A DNA stretch of 41,673 nucleotides from Treponema sp. (lineage in GTDB: Bacteria; Spirochaetota; Spirochaetia; Treponematales; Treponemataceae). The translations under genes and the position numbers were made by a program. Below the pieces are notes generated by a model. The model was not told the DNA's origin. It saw only the letters and a list, made by a program, of their open reading frames with translations, and did no database searches. The stretch is from positions 1 through 41,673 of the forward strand of contig JAEDCT010000022.1 of NCBI GenBank assembly GCA_016294035.1, given 5' to 3'. This document shows positions 33,639 through 41,625 of this stretch, piece by piece. Positions within the stretch are counted from its first letter, which is position 1; each line of letters opens with the position of its first letter.

Positions 33639-34720
33639 AAGTATCCCCTCAATGTCACAGGAAATTTGAAACCAAAGGATTTTCCAGAATCAGCAAATGA
33701 CACAAGACCAAATCCAATGGACTTTTTCTCATCAAAAGGAACCTTCAGCTGAACTCCAGTCTCGATGCATGTTTCCAGGGCACCGCCTGAATACACGGCA
33801 AAATTTCCACTGGCAGAAAAATCTGTGCCGAAATTTTTAAGAACCAAAACCTCGCCATAATATTCACACTCATGGTTCGAATAGGAACCGCACCTGTCCA
33901 GGGAAATAGCACAGTCAAACATTACGTTTACTGCCTTATGGAAGAACATCCCGCTTGTAGAAAGCATTTTTTTTCCCTTTACGATACGGGATTTTGAATA
34001 GTCAATGCCATCAATCCAGCACTCTGCATCATCACCAAGACCAAAAGAGATTCCAGAAGAAAAGCACATATTTATGGAAGAAACAGGAAACAAATCAGCC
34101 TGAACAAAAAGTCCCATTGCCCTTTCCTTGTGATCAAAAACATCCTTCAGGGAGCAGGAAAAAATTACAGTATCATTGTAATTGCAGGACACCGCCGTGC
34201 AAAAATCAAAGTCACCATCATCCTCGAAAAAGCTCCTGTTTCCATTATATGGAACCGAAGCATAAATTTTCATGCTTCCAAGACTTGATTCAATTAAGTC
34301 AAGGATGTCGGCACAAAGTGTTATCCCGTCACTTCCCATGGCTCCAAGGTTTACCTTTGCATCTCTTGAAACCATGCGGCTTCCGGCACAGTTCATGTTG
34401 TCGTGGAGAGAAACTGAAAGCCATGAAACAGGAGTATAGCCAACCCACCAGTCCTCATGGCTTGTGTCACAGTTCCAGAAATCATCTTCACTTTGAAGAA
34501 CTGAAATTTTTCCGCCTGCATAAAATTTCTCTGACAAAACACCGGCATCCAGCTCAAACTGCAAGCGTCCCGGGTGCATATCGAATTCATCAGCTTTTTC
34601 AACATGGCACACATCAAAAACCAACTGGCAGGAAACATCGGCTTTTTCAACTGAAAACAATCTGGATGAGAAAAACAAAAAAAACAGTCCAAGCAAAAGC
34701 AAATACTTTTTGAAAAGCAT
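33635..34720 (-). CDS. Putative outer-membrane beta-barrel protein, cysteine-rich
   Basis: A 361-residue exported protein. The signal peptide is KKYLLLLGLFFLFFSSRLFS. The remainder shows alternating beta-strand patterns and ends in an aromatic (LRGYF), as outer-membrane barrels do. It has 14 cysteines after the signal, many in membrane-strand contexts (FCTAVSCNY, FSCSL), against 3 in its neighbour. It aligns in patches with the next gene upstream: GSDGITL versus GSDGFTV, and DHKERAMGLFVQADLFP versus DSDERSYGVFASIMP, so the two are diverged paralogues. The second ATG (34720) or the first (34723) may be used; TATTAT lies 6 nt before the first. The function is unknown. Confidence 0.7.
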   Translation of the reverse strand: MLFKKYLLLLGLFFLFFSSRLFSVEKADVSCQLVFDVCHVEKADEFDMHPGRLQFELDAGVLSEKFYAGGKISVLQSEDDFWNCDTSHEDWWVGYTPVSWLSVSLHDNMNCAGSRMVSRDAKVNLGAMGSDGITLCADILDLIESSLGSMKIYASVPYNGNRSFFEDDGDFDFCTAVSCNYNDTVIFSCSLKDVFDHKERAMGLFVQADLFPVSSINMCFSSGISFGLGDDAECWIDGIDYSKSRIVKGKKMLSTSGMFFHKAVNVMFDCAISLDRCGSYSNHECEYYGEVLVLKNFGTDFSASGNFAVYSGGALETCIETGVQLKVPFDEKKSIGFGLVSFADSGKSFGFKFPVTLRGYF

Positions 34721-34766
34721 CATGAAATCATAATAAAGTAATCTGGGTTACGAGGTAAAGAGCAGC

Positions 34767-34813
34767 AAAAAAATGGCTGTCTGGCAAGCATGAAAACCTG
34801 CCGAACAGCCATT
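34767..34813 (-). terminator. Terminator of the upstream outer-membrane protein gene
   Basis: Minus-strand AATGGCTGT (34813-34805) pairs with ACAGCCATT (34780-34772), with inner pairing around GGCAGG/GCTTGCC, followed by T6-T7. It is a strong intrinsic terminator. Confidence 0.85.
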
Positions 34814-34840
34814 GTCTATTTAAGGAAAATATTTCAGGAA

Positions 34841-35932
34841 TTAGAGATCATACTTCCAGGAAACCGGGAACTTAACAAATGTGTCTCCATCACAAACCTG
34901 GAATGCAACTCCGAATGAGAATGTGTGTGCACCGTAAACGTATTCAACTTCAGGGCAGAATCCCATAACAGTCTCAGCTTCATCAATACCGTCTTCGTTT
35001 CCAAGGTCAAAGAATAACTTTCCAGTAAGGCTTACAGAAAGTGCATCATCGATTGCGTATCCAGCCTTAACACCTGTGTAAAGGTCGTAGAAGTTTTCTT
35101 CCTTATCAATTGAACCTACAATTTCAGCTGCGAAAGACAATGCATCGTAGTTGTAAACACAAGCAACCTGGTAAAGCTTTGTTGCACTGATTGAAAGTTC
35201 ATCTGTGAAGTCAAGTTCTTCAACATCTACAGATGATTCAGATCCAGAGAAACCTGCGCTAATGATGAAGTCTTCGTTGTTCTTTGGCATAATAGATGCA
35301 AATACACCGTATGAACGCTCGTCTGAGTCAACTGCATCGATCATTGTGAATCCTACAGAAAAAAGGTTTCCCAGTGTGTAGTCAAATCCGAAACCGAAGT
35401 TAAAGTCATCTTCACCACTGTCGCTGTCGCCATTCAAGAAGTTGATAGTATTTGGACCATCATTTTCAAACTGGAATGGGATTGTTGCAGAAATACGGAG
35501 TCCTGGGTAAGGGCGTGTTACAACTGTAAATCCGTCTGAACCAAAGTTTCCTGTTGAAACATTGTCATCCCAAACTGGAAGGTAAGATGCTGTTGTATAG
35601 ATGTCATCATGCCATGCAAGTGTGATTTCATAGATTGGGCGGAATTCAATATAGTAGTTATAGTCTGTCCACTTGAAACCGTAACCTTCGTCTGCACCAT
35701 AATCATCGATTGTGAACTCAACCATGACTCCTGCATCAACCTTTTCAGACTTGAATTCAAATTCAGCCTTTTCAGAGATTCCTGCAAAATCCTTTTCTGT
35801 ATCATCAGCCTTTGTGATTGTTACCAGGTCTGAAGATACTTCGTTGGAAAAACTGAATTCCTGGGCAAATGCACCAGAAATTCCCATTGTCAATGCTACG
35901 AATAAAGCAACAATAGACTTTGTCATTTTCAT
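34841..35932 (-). CDS. Putative outer-membrane beta-barrel protein (major Treponema-type OMP)
   Basis: A 363-residue exported protein: signal peptide SIVALFVALTMGISGAFA with cleavage after AFA, then an acidic beta-rich barrel-like body ending FVKFPVSWKYDL (aromatic terminal strand). Strand patterns such as FGFGFDYTLGNLFSVGFTM fit an outer-membrane porin-like protein. The start MKMTK at 35932 has AAGGAG 7 nt upstream; longer in-frame starts run into the 5' hairpin. It has a near-consensus TTGACA-17-TAATTT promoter and its own strong terminator, which suggests high expression. It is a paralogue of the next gene downstream. The substrate is unknown. Confidence 0.78.
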   Translation of the reverse strand: MKMTKSIVALFVALTMGISGAFAQEFSFSNEVSSDLVTITKADDTEKDFAGISEKAEFEFKSEKVDAGVMVEFTIDDYGADEGYGFKWTDYNYYIEFRPIYEITLAWHDDIYTTASYLPVWDDNVSTGNFGSDGFTVVTRPYPGLRISATIPFQFENDGPNTINFLNGDSDSGEDDFNFGFGFDYTLGNLFSVGFTMIDAVDSDERSYGVFASIMPKNNEDFIISAGFSGSESSVDVEELDFTDELSISATKLYQVACVYNYDALSFAAEIVGSIDKEENFYDLYTGVKAGYAIDDALSVSLTGKLFFDLGNEDGIDEAETVMGFCPEVEYVYGAHTFSFGVAFQVCDGDTFVKFPVSWKYDL

Positions 35933-35953
35933 AGATAAACTCCTTACACAGCT

Positions 35954-35969
35954 GTTAGCCATTGCTAAC
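35954..35969. promoter_or_regulatory. Hairpin in the 5' leader of the outer-membrane protein gene
   Basis: GTTAGC and GCTAAC (6 bp, 4-nt loop) lie in the roughly 48-nt leader, a few bases upstream of the AAGGAG site. It may stabilise the mRNA 5' end, modulate ribosome access, or be an operator. Confidence 0.5.
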
Positions 35970-35986
35970 AACTAATTTTCGGGAGT

Positions 35987-36015
35987 AAATTAAACATTTT
36001 TTCGATTTTTGTCAA
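35987..36015 (-). promoter_or_regulatory. Strong promoter of the outer-membrane protein gene
   Basis: Minus-strand TTGACA (36015-36010), 17 bp, TAATTT (35992-35987). It is the only perfect -35 hexamer noted in the window. Confidence 0.8.
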
Positions 36016-36069
36016 GAAAAATCACTGGAGATATTTAACATTTCAAGCGGTTTTTATGAAATTTTCGCA

Positions 36070-36897
36070 TTAACAGCAGTTTCTTCCGCATGCATATTCT
36101 GAAACCGGTGTGTCTTTTCCACAATCCGTTGCCCCATCAAGCTCAGATTCCCATCTCCTGTATTTTGAGCACTCAAGAATGGTCCTTGCGTTTTCAACCC
36201 GTTCCTTTGTAGGGCTTTCAGTATCCTTGAGGACATAATCAATTCCAAGCTGGTCATACTTCATTTTTCCAAGGGAATGATAAGGCAAAATTTCAACGCG
36301 ATAAACATTGTGCAATGTGCGGATAAAATCACGGGTCTGCTCAAGATACTTGTCATTATCCGTAATGCCAGGAACCAGAACGTGTCGGATCCAAATAGGC
36401 TTATTGATGCTGTCAAGATATGCAAACATTTCGCGAATATTCTTTCCGGTTCGGCCAGTAAGTTTTACATGCTCTTCCTCATCAATATGCTTTATGTCCA
36501 CAAGAAGAAGATCCGTTACTTCCATGAGCTTCCTGAACTTTTCAAAAGCCTCGCCTTCACTGGAAAAAGTTGCACCAGAAGTGTCAATGCAGGTATTAAC
36601 GCCCTTTGCCTTTGCCAGGGTAAACAGCTCAGTTACAAAATCCATCTGCAACAATGGCTCACCACCTGACACTGTGATTCCACCATCCTTATCCCAATAG
36701 CTTTTGCACCTAAGGGCCTTTTCAAGAACTTCTGAGGCAGAATAAGTCTGACCTGCAGTCATGTTCCATGTATCAGGATTATGGCAGAATTTGCATCGCA
36801 GAGGACATCCAGAAAGAAAGACAATATATCTGACACCAGGACCATCAACTGACCCAAAACTCTCGAATGAATGAATGTAACCCTTTGTTCCTTCCAT
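36070..36897 (-). CDS. pflA: Pyruvate formate-lyase activating enzyme
   Basis: A 275-residue radical-SAM enzyme that installs the glycyl radical on pyruvate formate-lyase. The cluster motif C31-x3-C35-x2-C38 sits in SGCPLRCKFCHNPDTWNM. TVSGGEPLLQ and the C-terminal LPYHSLGKMKYDQLG are typical of PflA. The C-terminus is extended by a tail ending ACGRNCC with extra cysteines. ATG at 36897 has GGAG 7 nt upstream; an earlier ATG (36918) is less likely. No pflB lies in the window. It acts in anaerobic fermentation. Confidence 0.93.
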   Translation of the reverse strand: MEGTKGYIHSFESFGSVDGPGVRYIVFLSGCPLRCKFCHNPDTWNMTAGQTYSASEVLEKALRCKSYWDKDGGITVSGGEPLLQMDFVTELFTLAKAKGVNTCIDTSGATFSSEGEAFEKFRKLMEVTDLLLVDIKHIDEEEHVKLTGRTGKNIREMFAYLDSINKPIWIRHVLVPGITDNDKYLEQTRDFIRTLHNVYRVEILPYHSLGKMKYDQLGIDYVLKDTESPTKERVENARTILECSKYRRWESELDGATDCGKDTPVSEYACGRNCC

Positions 36898-36989
36898 AGC
36901 AAAACTCCATGACTGCAATTTTTTTAGAGCAGATATTTGCGCTCCAAACTGAGATTAATGGAGAATGAAAAAGAATTCAACATAATAAA

Positions 36990-37022
36990 TAAAAGGTTCC
37001 CTGAAAACTATCAGGAAACCTC
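36990..37022 (-). terminator. Terminator after the GNAT gene / biotin operon
   Basis: Minus-strand AGGTTTCCTGA (37021-37011) pairs with TCAGGGAACCT (37004-36994, one mismatch), followed by TTTATTTA. It lies about 40 bases after the GNAT stop. Confidence 0.75.
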
Positions 37023-37058
37023 TGTAACTTGCAGGATATCAAAAAAAAATTGATTCTG

Positions 37059-37589
37059 TCACGAAGCTTTCAAGTGCTTTTCCATATAGACAATGTTGTA
37101 CCACTCATTGAACTTCTTTGCACATCTTGTGAATGTTCCGCAAAGATGATAGCCATGAGTTTCGTGAAACCTGATTCCATCATCAGAAAGGTAAGCATCA
37201 TTTTCTCTTGGAGTTGAAGAAATGCATGCGTACAATGTCACAATGCCTGCATCAACCAACTGTTTTTCCATTTCACTATACAAGGCTGAACCAATTCCCT
37301 GGCCACGAAAGTCCTTGTCAACAAAGATTGAAAGCTCAGCTTCCCAATCAAAATTTCTTCTTGCATGAAAACTTCCGGCATAGCAATATCCGACAACACG
37401 ACCTTCAACTTCGGCCACAATAAACGGATACTTCAGCTTTGTGAATTCAATTCTCCTGCGAAATTCCGGTGCAGAAGGAACTTTGTGTTCCAGAGAAACT
37501 GCCGTATTCTCAACATAGGGAGCGTAAATTGAAATCAACTGCTTTGCATCGTCTGTTGATGCACTTCTTAAAATTAGATTCTTGCACAT
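37059..37589 (-). CDS. GNAT acetyltransferase (phosphinothricin acetyltransferase-like)
   Basis: A 176-residue GNAT protein with IRPA-like N-terminus LRSASTDDAKQLISIYAPYV, the acetyl-CoA motif DFRGQGIGSALY (about residues 93-104) and the Pat-type ending GYHLCGTFTRCAKKFNEWYN. Such enzymes acetylate phosphinothricin, methionine sulfoximine or related amino acid analogues; the true substrate is often unknown. It lies 47 nt downstream of bioB and before a terminator, so it may be the last gene of the biotin operon, although a GATAAT 8 nt before the ATG could give it its own leaderless start. Confidence 0.85.
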   Translation of the reverse strand: MCKNLILRSASTDDAKQLISIYAPYVENTAVSLEHKVPSAPEFRRRIEFTKLKYPFIVAEVEGRVVGYCYAGSFHARRNFDWEAELSIFVDKDFRGQGIGSALYSEMEKQLVDAGIVTLYACISSTPRENDAYLSDDGIRFHETHGYHLCGTFTRCAKKFNEWYNIVYMEKHLKAS

Positions 37590-37636
37590 GGTATTACATT
37601 ATCGGCACAAATCCAATTTTTTATTAGAAAAGCTTT

Positions 37637-38608
37637 TTAAAACTCATAACCAAGCTCGGCAAGCATCCGAAGATCTTCTTCATTTGTTGAACCTTCCACA
37701 GTAAGAAAGTCTCCGCTTATGAGGGCATTGCTTCCTGCCATGAATGCATCCCGGCCATTTTTTCCAAGTGACTTTCGGCCTGCTGCACAACGAATAACCT
37801 GATCCGGCATGATGAATCTGAAAACAGCAATTGTCCTGAGAATTTCTTCCTTATCAAGAATCTTCATGCTTTCCAGCGGAGTTCCCTCGATGGGATTAAG
37901 AACATTTACCGGAACACTATGAACACCCAGATTGCGGAGTTCGAAAGCCATGTCAATTCTGTCCCCGCGGGATTCACCAAGTCCAATGATTCCACCGGAA
38001 CAAATCTCAAGGCCAGCTTCTTTTGCAGCCTTTATGGTTTCAAGACGTTCATCATAGGAATGAGTCGTACAGATTTTTGAATAGAAATTTCTGCCAGATT
38101 CCAGATTGTGATGATATCTGACAACTCCGCACTTTTTAAGTTCATCCATTTTATCTTTTCCAATGATTCCAAAGCTTGCGCAAAACTTTACCTTTCCGGA
38201 AGTTGCCTCTTCCATTTTTCTGAAACATTCAATTCCAGTCTCAAAATCTTTTCCGCCCAATCCACGGCCAGCCGTAACAAGTGAAAGACGCTTAACTTTA
38301 TTTTCAACACATTTTTTTGCCTGAACACAAGCCCATTCCGGATCAATCATCTTTCCAGCAGCACATCCGGTTTTCCAGTGAGCAGACTGAGCACAATAAG
38401 AACAATTCTCACTGCATGCACCCTGCTTTGCATTTATGATGGAACACACATCACTTTTGCTGCCGGCGCATTTTTTTCTTATTTCATCAGCACAATCAAG
38501 AAGTTCCTGAAGATTTTCATACTCATACAGTTCCAGAGCTTCCTTTTTTGAAATCACGTATGATTCCTCAATAATTTTTCGCTTCAATTCAGATGCAATA
38601 TTTTCCAT
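37637..38608 (-). CDS. bioB: Biotin synthase
   Basis: A 323-residue radical-SAM enzyme inserting sulfur into dethiobiotin. The 4Fe-4S motif is C65-x3-C69-x2-C72 in GACSENCSYCAQSAHW. YHHNLESGRNFYSKICTTHSY, GIIGLGESRGDRI and the Arg of the 2Fe-2S site in IRCAAGRKSLG are seen. ATG at 38608 has GGAG 6 nt upstream; an earlier ATG at 38620 is rejected. It is downstream of the biotin transporter genes. No bioA, bioD or bioF is present in the window, so it may act on imported dethiobiotin or with genes elsewhere. Confidence 0.96.
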   Translation of the reverse strand: MENIASELKRKIIEESYVISKKEALELYEYENLQELLDCADEIRKKCAGSKSDVCSIINAKQGACSENCSYCAQSAHWKTGCAAGKMIDPEWACVQAKKCVENKVKRLSLVTAGRGLGGKDFETGIECFRKMEEATSGKVKFCASFGIIGKDKMDELKKCGVVRYHHNLESGRNFYSKICTTHSYDERLETIKAAKEAGLEICSGGIIGLGESRGDRIDMAFELRNLGVHSVPVNVLNPIEGTPLESMKILDKEEILRTIAVFRFIMPDQVIRCAAGRKSLGKNGRDAFMAGSNALISGDFLTVEGSTNEEDLRMLAELGYEF

Positions 38609-38626
38609 GACATACTCCAAAAAAAA

Positions 38627-39331
38627 TCACATTCTATTCAAAATAGCCTTACGTTTGTTTTCCCCACTTCTTATGAGACATGAAAACAAACATTCAGTTT
38701 CCTTGTTTATGACCTGCACAAATCTGATCAAATTGATTTTTTTCTGGCTGCGGGCTCTTGATGCAATTCTTACTCTGCTCCACAGTGCAAAAATTTCCGG
38801 TATAAAATTCATTGCAAGGGCAAGCAAAAAAGAGAATCTAGCCTTCTTCAACGGCGGAATTATTCTTGCAAAAAAATTCTCAACATCTTCCAGGGCAGAT
38901 TTTATTTCCAGCAAAGAGGTAGTTTCGTAAACAAGTTCTGATGAAAATGCAACAACAAAAAACCTTACTGTATATAATCCGCAGAACCAGAGTCCTTCCA
39001 CATCCCAGCACAGGATTCCATCATCACAAAATTTCCATGATCTGAAAATAAAAATAAAGAAAGAATAAAAAATTACAAATTTCATTTTAATCAGGGAAGA
39101 CAATCTGAATCCGCTTAACACGTGAAGAACAAAAAGAAGAATTCCACATGAGCAAAGACAAACAAAAGACTTGCTAGAAAAAAAATCATCCAGTGTTGAA
39201 AAAGAATTCTCTCCGCAAAAGGCAGCAAAACAAATGGCAACAAGAAGTAGAATCTTAATCAGTGCAGGAATTCTATGCAGAAACGAATTGCCGTTTCTAT
39301 AGCTGAAGATGGGTGATCCTCTCATAGCCAT
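38627..39331 (-). CDS. ECF transporter T component (BioN-like)
   Basis: A 234-residue membrane protein with about five hydrophobic segments (KILLLVAICFAAF, CGILLFVLHVLSGF, FVIFYSFFIFIF) and the EcfT ATPase-coupling region ALAMNFIPEIFALWSRVRIASRARSQ, where the two A-R-(A/S) motifs usually lie. It joins the EcfA ATPase to the BioY substrate-binding protein in the inner membrane. The start (39331) has GGAG 7 nt upstream and overlaps the end of ecfA by 10 nt, so translation is coupled. Its place beside bioY makes it a dedicated biotin transporter subunit. Confidence 0.85.
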   Translation of the reverse strand: MAMRGSPIFSYRNGNSFLHRIPALIKILLLVAICFAAFCGENSFSTLDDFFSSKSFVCLCSCGILLFVLHVLSGFRLSSLIKMKFVIFYSFFIFIFRSWKFCDDGILCWDVEGLWFCGLYTVRFFVVAFSSELVYETTSLLEIKSALEDVENFFARIIPPLKKARFSFLLALAMNFIPEIFALWSRVRIASRARSQKKINLIRFVQVINKETECLFSCLIRSGENKRKAILNRM

Positions 39332-40041
39332 AACAGGTCTCCGATTTTTTTGTATTCAACCATTGGATTTCTGATACTCCATTTTTCAAGATCAAGAGAA
39401 AGGCCTTCCCCAACTGTTCCATCAAATCTTATTTCACCTTTGTCCAGAATAACAAACCTGTTTGCAAGACCCAGAATTTTTTCTGTTTCATGAGTAAGAA
39501 CAACAACTGTCACGCCACGGGACTTAAGGTCACTCAGAATGGAACAAACACTCTTTACCCCAGGCCAGTCCAGGTTTGCAAAGGGTTCATCAAACAAAAT
39601 AATGTCACGATTCATTGCAAGAATTCCCGCAACTGCAAGCCGGCGTTTTTCTCCGCCACTTAATGCAGCAGCGCCATCATTTTTTTTGTGAAGAAGGCCA
39701 ACCCTTTCAAGAACATTTTCTGCAAGAGGAACCTGATCTTTTTTTGGAACGCCGCAATTTTTAATGCCAAAAAGAACATCGTCAAGTGGAGTTTCTCCAA
39801 GAATCTGGGAATCGGCGTCCTGAAACACAAGACCTACTTTTCCAGAAGTTGAAATTTTTCCCTTCGAAGGATTATCAAGGCCGGCAATCAATGTCATCAG
39901 CACACTTTTTCCGGAACCATTACTGCCTGCAATCACAAGAAAATCATTTCTGTTTATCTTCAGATTAATGTTGTTCAGGGCGTGGATTTTTCCGTCAAAT
40001 ACTTTTGAAACATTGTCAATTTCAACTACAGCTTCATTCAT
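39322..40041 (-). CDS. ECF transporter ATPase (BioM-like)
   Basis: A 239-residue ABC ATPase: Walker A GSNGSGKS, Q-loop LVFQDAD, signature LSGGEKRR, Walker B IILFDEP, D-loop ANLDW and switch His LTHE. It energises biotin uptake with EcfT and BioY; only one ATPase gene is present, so it would act as a homodimer. The ATG at 40041 overlaps the bioY stop by 8 nt and has AAGGT upstream; an in-frame TTG at 40053 is unlikely. Confidence 0.92.
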   Translation of the reverse strand: MNEAVVEIDNVSKVFDGKIHALNNINLKINRNDFLVIAGSNGSGKSVLMTLIAGLDNPSKGKISTSGKVGLVFQDADSQILGETPLDDVLFGIKNCGVPKKDQVPLAENVLERVGLLHKKNDGAAALSGGEKRRLAVAGILAMNRDIILFDEPFANLDWPGVKSVCSILSDLKSRGVTVVVLTHETEKILGLANRFVILDKGEIRFDGTVGEGLSLDLEKWSIRNPMVEYKKIGDLLWL

Positions 40042-40615
40042 GCTTACCTTCAATCAGGCTCTTGATTTTAGACCTGAATTTTCTTGTGAGATTTACCATG
40101 ATAAAAATCTTGATTAAGTTTCCTGGAATAAATGGAACAACAACTGCAGCAATTGTCTTTTCAATTGATGACCCGGTAATTTTCATGAACCCCACTATTC
40201 CCATAGCAAATACAATTACTGTGGCAAGAACACAAGCCAGAATCACCATGATCCATTTTTTTGCCTTTGATTCTTCATCGCTTTCTTTCAAAACAAGTTT
40301 CAGAAACAAACCTGCAATTACAGCAGCGGCAAAATATCCCCACAAGAATCCGCATGTTGGTCCATAAACCAGAACACTGATTCCAGCTTTTCCGCTAAAT
40401 ACAGGAAGCCCCATTACACCCAGAAGCAAAAAGAGAAGAACCGCAGCTCCACCGTAAACAGGCCCAAGAAGCAGACCGCAAAGCATTGCCATCATATCCT
40501 GCAAGATAATTGGAATCCCCCCCGGTAATGGAATCTGAACAAAAAAAGCAGCTGCAGTCAATGCGGCAAACAATGCAGTAAAAACAAACCCCATGCTGAT
40601 ATTCTTTTTTTCCAT
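40034..40615 (-). CDS. bioY: Biotin transporter BioY
   Basis: A 193-residue integral-membrane S component with about six segments. The BioY signature region is PLPGGIPIILQDMMAMLCG followed by LLLGPVYGGAAVLLFLLLG, and GYFAAAVIAGL and PFIPGNLIKIF appear later. It binds biotin and is energised by the EcfA/EcfT pair encoded next. The start has AGGAG 8 nt upstream. It lies 22 nt after birA in the same operon. Confidence 0.94.
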   Translation of the reverse strand: MEKKNISMGFVFTALFAALTAAAFFVQIPLPGGIPIILQDMMAMLCGLLLGPVYGGAAVLLFLLLGVMGLPVFSGKAGISVLVYGPTCGFLWGYFAAAVIAGLFLKLVLKESDEESKAKKWIMVILACVLATVIVFAMGIVGFMKITGSSIEKTIAAVVVPFIPGNLIKIFIMVNLTRKFRSKIKSLIEGKHE

Positions 40616-40637
40616 GATTTAATCTCCTGTGAAATAA

Positions 40638-41579
40638 TTATTTTACAAAACTTATTTTTCCCGGGGGAACAATTCTTTTTGCATCTCCCGAGTTTTCTTT
40701 AAGAACAGCCCAGCCGTATGCATTGATTCCCTCAAAAACATAATTTCCGGATTCTTTACACACAACTGATTTTCCTAAGTCCATGCACAAAGAATTCCAC
40801 TTATTGCATAATGATGAATCCAGGCTCAGCAAAGATTTTCTTGTTTCATCAAATTCATTCATGAACAAAGAAACAAATTCTTTTCTGCTCACCTTTGCAT
40901 TTGCTCCAAAGACACTGTCAGTTTTTTTGAGGGCCGGTTTTTTCATGTAATTGATTCCAATGCCCAGGTTAACCCATGAACACTCTCCACCCACACAATT
41001 ATACTCATCAAGAATTCCGGAAACTTTTCCTTCCCGAGTCCAGATATCATTTGGCCAGCGAAGATAAAAATTCTTATCAGATATTCTGTTTAGCACACTG
41101 CAGGCAGAAACCATTGCAGCCATCACAAGCCTGTTTTCCTCTGCCCCAAGAATTTTATCGCGGCAAATAAGTGTAAAGGCAAGACTTTCCTGTGTTGTCT
41201 GCCACTTATGATTCTGATGACCACGGCCATTTGTCTGCATATCTGTTGTAACACATCTTATTTCTGAGCCTGATTGATCCATGGCAATTTTACGTGCCTC
41301 AGTCATTGTTGAGTCAGTAGCATCAAAATGAATGAATGATTTTTCTTCTTTGCCGAATTCCCAGGGACACAAACTGTTGGAAAGATCTCGTTCAAGAACA
41401 TACCCTGAACGACCAACAATAATTCCATAACCGGATTTCTGAAGAGATTGAATGGACTTCCAGACAGCAGTTCTTGAAACACCACTCTCACCTGCAAGCT
41501 TTTCACCGGAAACAGGTTCAGTTGATGCACGAAGGACTTCAAGAATTTTCTGCTTTGTGGATTTATTTTCGTTAACCAT
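40638..41579 (-). CDS. birA: Bifunctional biotin-protein ligase / biotin operon repressor
   Basis: A 313-residue BirA. The N-terminal winged helix (about 8-62) has KLAGESGVSRTAVWKSIQSL, so it can bind DNA. The central ligase domain includes FDATDSTMTEA and the biotinoyl-AMP loop NGRGHQNHKW (117-126), where most ligases have GRGRxGRxW. Then come RWPNDIW, KVSGILDEY and GIGIN. A small C-terminal SH3-like domain follows. It biotinylates carboxylase carriers and should repress its operon at high biotin. ATG at 41579 is chosen over an upstream ATG (41621), which would include the promoter. An inverted repeat overlaps that promoter. Confidence 0.93.
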   Translation of the reverse strand: MVNENKSTKQKILEVLRASTEPVSGEKLAGESGVSRTAVWKSIQSLQKSGYGIIVGRSGYVLERDLSNSLCPWEFGKEEKSFIHFDATDSTMTEARKIAMDQSGSEIRCVTTDMQTNGRGHQNHKWQTTQESLAFTLICRDKILGAEENRLVMAAMVSACSVLNRISDKNFYLRWPNDIWTREGKVSGILDEYNCVGGECSWVNLGIGINYMKKPALKKTDSVFGANAKVSRKEFVSLFMNEFDETRKSLLSLDSSLCNKWNSLCMDLGKSVVCKESGNYVFEGINAYGWAVLKENSGDAKRIVPPGKISFVK

Positions 41580-41587
41580 ATTATTCA

Positions 41588-41618
41588 CTAAGTTAACGAA
41601 TTTATTTCTGTTAGTCAA
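41588..41618 (-). promoter_or_regulatory. birA-bio operon promoter with overlapping inverted repeat (probable BirA operator)
   Basis: Minus-strand TTGACT (41618-41613), 17 bp, TAACTT (41595-41590), 10 nt to the ATG. The half-sites TTGACTAAC and GTTAACTTAG, 12 bp apart, form an imperfect inverted repeat that overlaps both the -35 and the -10. A dyad of this kind in front of a birA-led biotin operon fits an autoregulatory BirA site; binding is inferred. Confidence 0.6.
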
Positions 41619-41625
41619 CAATCAC

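Noticed and set aside
33994..34713. 239-residue plus-strand reading frame
   Set aside because: It lies wholly opposite the outer-membrane protein gene, is low-complexity (Gln, His and Lys rich), has no family motifs and no ribosome-binding site.
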